A stretch of DNA of 64,000 bases from an uncultured Collinsella sp. (lineage in GTDB: Bacteria; Actinomycetota; Coriobacteriia; Coriobacteriales; Coriobacteriaceae): NCBI GenBank assembly GCA_900541795.1, contig UQLC01000009.1, positions 1-64,000 on the forward strand, in the 5' to 3' direction. Positions 60,274-64,000 of this stretch are shown one piece after another. Each line of letters begins with the position of its first letter. Positions within the stretch are counted from its first letter, which is position 1. The notes below the pieces were generated by a model. The model was not told where the DNA came from, made no database searches, and saw nothing but the letters and a program-made list of their open reading frames with translations. Position numbers and translations under genes: made by a program.

Positions 60274-61224
60274 ATGGTTAACGAGAAGAAGGTCGCTATT
60301 GTCGGCTGCGGTTTCGTCGGTTCGTCTTCGGCGTTTGCGCTGATGCAGAGCGGTCTGTTCTCCGAGATGGTCCTCATCGACGTGGACAAGAACCGCGCCG
60401 AGGGTGAGGCCCTGGATATCGCGCACGGCATGACGTTTGCCGAGCCGATGAAGATCTACGCCGGCGATTATTCCGATGTCGCCGACGCCGCCATGATTGT
60501 TGTCACCGCTGGCGCTGCCCAGAAGCCCGGTGAGACTCGCCTGGACCTGGTCAACAAGAACGTCAACATCTTTAAGTCCATTATCCCCGAGATTAAGAAG
60601 TCTGGCTTTGACGGTATTCTGCTCATCGTCTCCAACCCGGTCGATGTTCTGACTTATGCCGCCATCAAGATGTCCGGCCTGCCCGAGGGCCACGTCATCG
60701 GTTCCGGTACCGTGCTCGACACCGGCCGTCTGCAGCAGATGCTTGGCGCCCACGTCGAGGTTGACCCGCGCGACGTTCAGGCCTATGTCATGGGTGAGCA
60801 CGGCGACTCCGAGTTCGTCGCTTGGTCCAGCGCCCAGGTTGCCGGCGTGCCGCTGAACACCTTCTGCGAGCTTCACGGCCACCTGGAGCATGATGCCGCC
60901 GAGAAGCGCATCGCCGAGGACGTCAAGAACTCCGCCTACACCATCATCGAGAAGAAGCACGCCACCTACTATGGCGTCGCCATGGCCGTCAAGCGCATCT
61001 GCACCGCCGTCATGCGCGATGAACAGACCGTTCTGCCTGTCTCCTCGCTCATGGTGGGCGAGTATGGCCTGTCCGATCTCGCCATCTCCATGCCGACTGT
61101 CGTTGGCCGCGACGGCGTTGTCTGCCGCGTCCCCGTCCCGCTGGACGATGACGAGCAGCATGAGCTCACCGCCTCCGCCAAGGCCCTCAAGGACATCATC
61201 GACAGCGTCGATTTTTCCTGCTAA
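60274..61224 (+). CDS. ldh: L-lactate dehydrogenase
   Basis: This 316-residue NAD-dependent enzyme reduces pyruvate to lactate in fermentation. It has GCGFVGSSSAFALM (NAD loop), VTAGAAQKPGETRLDLV with the substrate-loop Arg, SNPVDVLTYA, and the active-site His of MGEHGDSEFVAW. ATG at 60274 follows GGGAG. A GC-rich hairpin (ACAAGCCGC...GCGGCTTGT, about 60214-60250) in its leader may be regulatory. Confidence 0.94.
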   Translation: MVNEKKVAIVGCGFVGSSSAFALMQSGLFSEMVLIDVDKNRAEGEALDIAHGMTFAEPMKIYAGDYSDVADAAMIVVTAGAAQKPGETRLDLVNKNVNIFKSIIPEIKKSGFDGILLIVSNPVDVLTYAAIKMSGLPEGHVIGSGTVLDTGRLQQMLGAHVEVDPRDVQAYVMGEHGDSEFVAWSSAQVAGVPLNTFCELHGHLEHDAAEKRIAEDVKNSAYTIIEKKHATYYGVAMAVKRICTAVMRDEQTVLPVSSLMVGEYGLSDLAISMPTVVGRDGVVCRVPVPLDDDEQHELTASAKALKDIIDSVDFSC

Positions 61225-61257
61225 ATCAAGCTCGCTAGAGCGAAAAGCTACAATGAA

Positions 61258-61291
61258 GGCGTCCGGGTCCACACGGCCCGGGCGCCTTTTT
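61258..61291 (+). terminator. Terminator of ldh
   Basis: GGCGTCCGGG (61258-61267) pairs with CCCGGGCGCC (61277-61286), one G-T pair, followed by five T. Confidence 0.9.
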
Positions 61292-61335
61292 GGTGCAAAG
61301 TAACCTGACCCCAATGCACCATAGTTGATGGGAGG
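61291..61335 (+). repeat. REP-like palindrome before the DUF2974 gene
   Basis: TGGTGCA (61291-61297) pairs with TGCACCA (61315-61321). The loop contains AAGTAACCTGACCCC, and TAGTTGATGGGAGG follows. A close relative lies after the same gene at 62502-62535. Confidence 0.8.
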
Positions 61336-61338
61336 GCC

Positions 61339-62499
61339 ATGTCGGATTCGCCTAATTTTTTGACCTATGCCCAGACGGCGTTTGATCCGTTTGAGGAGCG
61401 GCCGTTCTGCGCGGTGGATAGCCTGGTCTTTGCGTGGTTGTCCTATTTGCGTTTGCCGGGTGATATGGCGGAGCTGACGGACTGGCAGGGCCTAGACGTA
61501 CGCGAGCTGCTGCGTGCCGAGTGCTACCGGGACATGATTGACGACTTGTGGGACCCAGAGGGGAGCAGGGCCTTGTTGGAGGCCGTGGCAGCAAGCCCTC
61601 GCTACCGTGGCGTGCACGTTTGCGGCTATCGTGCCGTGAGCGATGTGGTGGCGACAGAGCAGTTTGCCGCCATGGCGTTCCGGTTTCCGGCGGGGTTTAG
61701 TTATCTTTCCTTCCGGGGGACCGACAGCACGATTGTGGGCTGGAAAGAGGACTTTAACATGGCGTTCCGGTGTCCTGTGCCGGCCCAGGAATCCGCGACG
61801 CGTTATGTGGACGAGGCGGCGGATGCGATTGGCGGGCCGCTTTTGTGCGGAGGTCATTCCAAGGGTGGAAACCTTGCGGTGTACGGTGCGGCGATGTGCT
61901 CCGATGTCGCCCGTGAGCGAATCGAACGGGCGTATTCCCATGATGGTCCGGGCTTCGTCGAGGAGTTTCTGAACGGAAACGCCTTTGCCGATCTTTCTGG
62001 TCGAATCGACAAGACGCTACCTCGGTCGTCGATCTTTGGCATGATGTTCGAGACACAGGAGGACTATGCCATCGTTGAGAGCACCGAGTTCAGCCTTCTG
62101 CAGCACAATCCCTTTAGCTGGGTGGTTGATGGCCACGACTTCGTGTACTGTGAGCGCCTGTCTGCCGGTGCTCGATACGTTGATGGCTCCATTCGCGAGA
62201 TGCTGCTTGCAGTGTCGCCCAGCGAGCGCGAGCGTTTTGTAGATGCGTTGTTCTCTGTGTTTGAGGCTACGGGTGCTGAGCGGTTTGCGGATATCGCTGG
62301 GAATCTGCGCGAGAGCCTGCCCGTGATGCTCCAGGCTGCGCAAGGCTTTGACAAGGATACGCGACGTTTTGTCTCGCAGACCATCGTGGCAATCCTTAAA
62401 TGCGCACTGCTGCCCAAACGACCCCAGATCGACATGCCCGCTGCCGGCAAGAGTTTGGCAGAACAGCTCGAGGCTTGGCAGTCCGAGCTCCTGCGCTAG
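61339..62499 (+). CDS. DUF2974 alpha/beta-hydrolase
   Basis: This 386-residue protein of the Mbeg1-like/DUF2974 family has a lipase-type nucleophile elbow GGHSKGGNLAVYGA with Ser near residue 172. It also has FSYLSFRGTDSTIVGWKEDF, typical of lipases, and a C-terminal helical region. It probably hydrolyses a lipid or ester; substrate unknown. ATG at 61339 follows GGGAGG. REP-like palindromes flank it on both sides, so it may be a mobile or exchangeable cassette. Confidence 0.87.
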   Translation: MSDSPNFLTYAQTAFDPFEERPFCAVDSLVFAWLSYLRLPGDMAELTDWQGLDVRELLRAECYRDMIDDLWDPEGSRALLEAVAASPRYRGVHVCGYRAVSDVVATEQFAAMAFRFPAGFSYLSFRGTDSTIVGWKEDFNMAFRCPVPAQESATRYVDEAADAIGGPLLCGGHSKGGNLAVYGAAMCSDVARERIERAYSHDGPGFVEEFLNGNAFADLSGRIDKTLPRSSIFGMMFETQEDYAIVESTEFSLLQHNPFSWVVDGHDFVYCERLSAGARYVDGSIREMLLAVSPSERERFVDALFSVFEATGAERFADIAGNLRESLPVMLQAAQGFDKDTRRFVSQTIVAILKCALLPKRPQIDMPAAGKSLAEQLEAWQSELLR

Positions 62500-62501
62500 C
62501 C

Positions 62502-62535
62502 ATTGGTGCAAAGCACCTGTCCCCGATGCACCAAT
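62502..62535 (+). repeat. REP-like palindrome after the DUF2974 gene
   Basis: ATTGGTGCA (62502-62510) pairs with TGCACCAAT (62527-62535). The loop AAGCACCTGTCCCCGA matches the upstream copy at 61291 closely. No T tract. Confidence 0.8.
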
Positions 62536-62609
62536 CTTCGATGCGTCTGGGGCGGGCTCGACCGCTATACTGGTTCGTGCCGAAATCGATCTAGAACGGA
62601 ATGCCGTAT

Positions 62610-63614
62610 ATGAAAATCAATCACGCGATTCTGCATATCCTGGACTTTGACTCTGCCGTCAACGTTATGAGCCAGCGCGAGTTGGATATCGAAAGCCGTA
62701 CCGTGCGCAATTTCGTAACCACGCATCTGCGCCGCGCACGCACCTCGGCCGACAATAAACGCGCCACGTTTGCCGAGAACTCCGCATTCGGCGGCGAGCT
62801 CAAGGGCTATTTCTTTGGCGATCGCGAGTTCGTGGACCTGTCGCAGCAGATTGCGGAGTTTATCTCCTCCGAGCTCACCAAAGCCGAGAAAGCCGAGTCC
62901 ACCGACGTGCTCGTGGCCGATTTTGACGACGATGAGGATGCCCGCTGGTTCGCCGTGATGCTGCTGGGCTCCAAGCAGGCTTTTATGCACGAAGTGGGCC
63001 GCGAGGAGGGGGAGGTGCGCAACGACATCGCGCGCCACTACGCCATTCTGCCGAACCCCTCGCAAAAGGTGCCGAGCTATGCCATCGTGCGTGCGAGTAC
63101 CATGGAGATCGGCTACGTGGACAAGAAGCGCAAGATTGCCGGCGAGGACCGTATGCTTATCCCTGATGGCCTGCTGCAGTGCGACACGGGCGTGTCGGGC
63201 AAGGAGATCATCGACACCGTGACGCGTGTGGTCGAGGAAGTCGCCGAGGAGCACGGTGCCAACACGGCCGTAGCGCTTGCTAAGGTTAAGGCTGCCGTTG
63301 CCGAGAAGGTTGAGGATGACGAGGAACTGCCGCCTTGGGATATCGTCGATGAGGTCTTTGAGAACGAACCGGTTATCAAGGAGAGCGTGCGCGCGGCACT
63401 GACCGAGGAGAAGGTGCCCGAGCGCGTGCCCGTGGAGCGCAAACAGGTCGAGCGCGCAGCTGTGCGCAATCACAAGATCCGTACCGACACGGGTATCGAA
63501 ATCAGCTTCCCGGCCGAGATGGGTTCGAACTCCGAATACATCGAGTTCGTCAACGAGCCCAACGGCCTCATCTCCATCGAGCTCAAGAATATCGGCAGCA
63601 TCGAGAATCGATAG
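62610..63614 (+). CDS. Nucleoid-associated protein (NdpA/YejK-like)
   Basis: This 334-residue protein matches the NdpA/YejK nucleoid-associated family: INHAILHILDFDS at the start, ELDIESRTVRNFVTTHLRRA, and a C-terminal SFPAEMGSNSEYIEFVNEPNGLISIELKNI. It likely binds DNA or protects it during stress. I chose ATG at 62610 (MKINHAI); ATG at 62601 is possible, and the ribosome site is weak. The gene ends 84 bases before the antitoxin start. Confidence 0.85.
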   Translation: MKINHAILHILDFDSAVNVMSQRELDIESRTVRNFVTTHLRRARTSADNKRATFAENSAFGGELKGYFFGDREFVDLSQQIAEFISSELTKAEKAESTDVLVADFDDDEDARWFAVMLLGSKQAFMHEVGREEGEVRNDIARHYAILPNPSQKVPSYAIVRASTMEIGYVDKKRKIAGEDRMLIPDGLLQCDTGVSGKEIIDTVTRVVEEVAEEHGANTAVALAKVKAAVAEKVEDDEELPPWDIVDEVFENEPVIKESVRAALTEEKVPERVPVERKQVERAAVRNHKIRTDTGIEISFPAEMGSNSEYIEFVNEPNGLISIELKNIGSIENR

Positions 63615-63637
63615 GGCTTTTTTCTTTCGAATAAAAG

Positions 63638-63679
63638 TCTGGATTATATTTTGAAGTATACTTTGAAATGTAATCCAGA
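63638..63679. promoter_or_regulatory. Nested palindromic operator of a toxin-antitoxin unit
   Basis: Outer arms TCTGGATTA (63638-63646) and TAATCCAGA (63671-63679) and an inner perfect palindrome AAGTATACTT (63654-63663) share the same centre. It lies 19 bases before the antitoxin ATG. Nested dyads suit autorepression by an antitoxin or toxin-antitoxin complex. Confidence 0.75.
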
Positions 63680-63698
63680 TTATTTTTTGGAGGTCAAA

Positions 63699-64000
63699 AT
63701 GTCCCCACTTGTTCTGGAAAAACCGGTGTTTACAAAAGACCAGGTTGTTTCGGCTACCGAAGCAAGCAAGTCTTTATCTGCCATTCGTAAACGCGCAAAA
63801 CGCGCACCACAGTTCATTGCCGATCATAACGATATCGATACCGTGATTATCGACTATGCCGCCTATGAGGAAATGTACGGTGCGCTGCAGTATCTGCACG
63901 AACTTGAGATAAATCGCATCGCTGCGGATCGAGTCAAGCATGGTCCGCATGAATTTGTTCCGTTTGAGGACGCCCTAACTACCGAGGAGCTCGCGGAGTT
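63699..64000 (+). CDS. Phd/YefM-family antitoxin, 5' part
   Basis: This frame runs off the window after 100 codons. It starts MSPLVLEKPVFTKDQVVS and contains ATEASKSLSAIRKRAKRAP and DTVIIDYAAYEEMYGALQYL, matching the Phd/YefM antitoxin DNA-binding fold. ATG at 63699 follows TTGGAGG. A toxin gene, probably RelE/ParE or Doc type, is expected just beyond the window. The nested operator upstream supports autoregulation. Confidence 0.85.
   Translation, partial: MSPLVLEKPVFTKDQVVSATEASKSLSAIRKRAKRAPQFIADHNDIDTVIIDYAAYEEMYGALQYLHELEINRIAADRVKHGPHEFVPFEDALTTEELAE

Noticed and set aside
1..64000. CRISPR array, rRNA, insertion sequence
   Set aside because: No regularly spaced identical repeats of 24-40 bases with unique spacers, no rRNA sequence and no transposase frame were found.

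Overview
The window looks like chromosomal DNA of a gut Coriobacteriia species, most likely Collinsella. This is an inference from the moderately high GC content, strong AGGAGG-type ribosome binding sites, and the gene set: anaerobic class III ribonucleotide reductase, L-lactate dehydrogenase, LL-diaminopimelate-type aminotransferase, sdpRI, glutamine-type ABC transporter, LPxAG surface protein. No database search was possible. Starts were re-chosen by ribosome binding site, so many genes are shorter than the longest open frame.

Layout. 1-54 is the end of tRNA-Val(GAC). 414-3917 is nrdDG with an NrdR-type promoter, its two genes separated by two large palindromes. 3984-5654 is a folate unit (folE, HD hydrolase, folB). 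5661-12074 holds housekeeping genes (YgjP-like metalloprotease, M19 dipeptidase, SlyD-like FKBP with a UreE-like protein, HAD phosphatase, Fur-family regulator, acylphosphatase, MocA-type oxidoreductase, RNase HI). 12138-14660 is a divergent LysR regulator and metY, with an LTTR box, a good promoter and a 17-codon leader peptide. 14973-20958 has envelope proteins, a ketopantoate reductase, an Fe-S aldo/keto reductase, a second MocA oxidoreductase and endonuclease IV. The last two genes are each preceded by a copy of the same covarying hairpin. 21106-24211 is a polar amino acid ABC transporter. 24329-28857 has a flavodoxin, a DUF3793 protein, an HMA metal protein behind a CsoR-like operator, and a large LPHAG surface protein. 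28854-30820 is a YolD/Y-family polymerase unit with tandem LexA-like boxes, then pgi.

32826-35694 is an unusual three-gene minus-strand unit: an unknown protein, a ClpP-like peptidase with an intact triad, and a soluble TraG/VirD4-like ATPase, with four TGATGT repeats upstream. 37901-49288 is the largest functional block: a GntR regulator, a YfcC-type carrier, FrlC-, FrlB- and two FrlD-like enzymes, two amidohydrolases, a YjbQ protein, a BtpA/SgcQ protein and an FGGY kinase. It combines the core of fructoselysine (frl) and fructose-asparagine (fra) catabolism with five extra functions, and is read here as an undescribed Amadori-compound pathway.

49370-52240 has TatD, TcdA, a candidate small RNA and sdpRI. 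52426-64000 has ettA, two envelope or low-complexity proteins, nadE, an aminotransferase, ldh, a DUF2974 hydrolase bracketed by REP-like palindromes, a nucleoid-associated protein, and the start of a Phd/YefM antitoxin with a nested operator. No CRISPR array, IS element, transposase or rRNA was seen.
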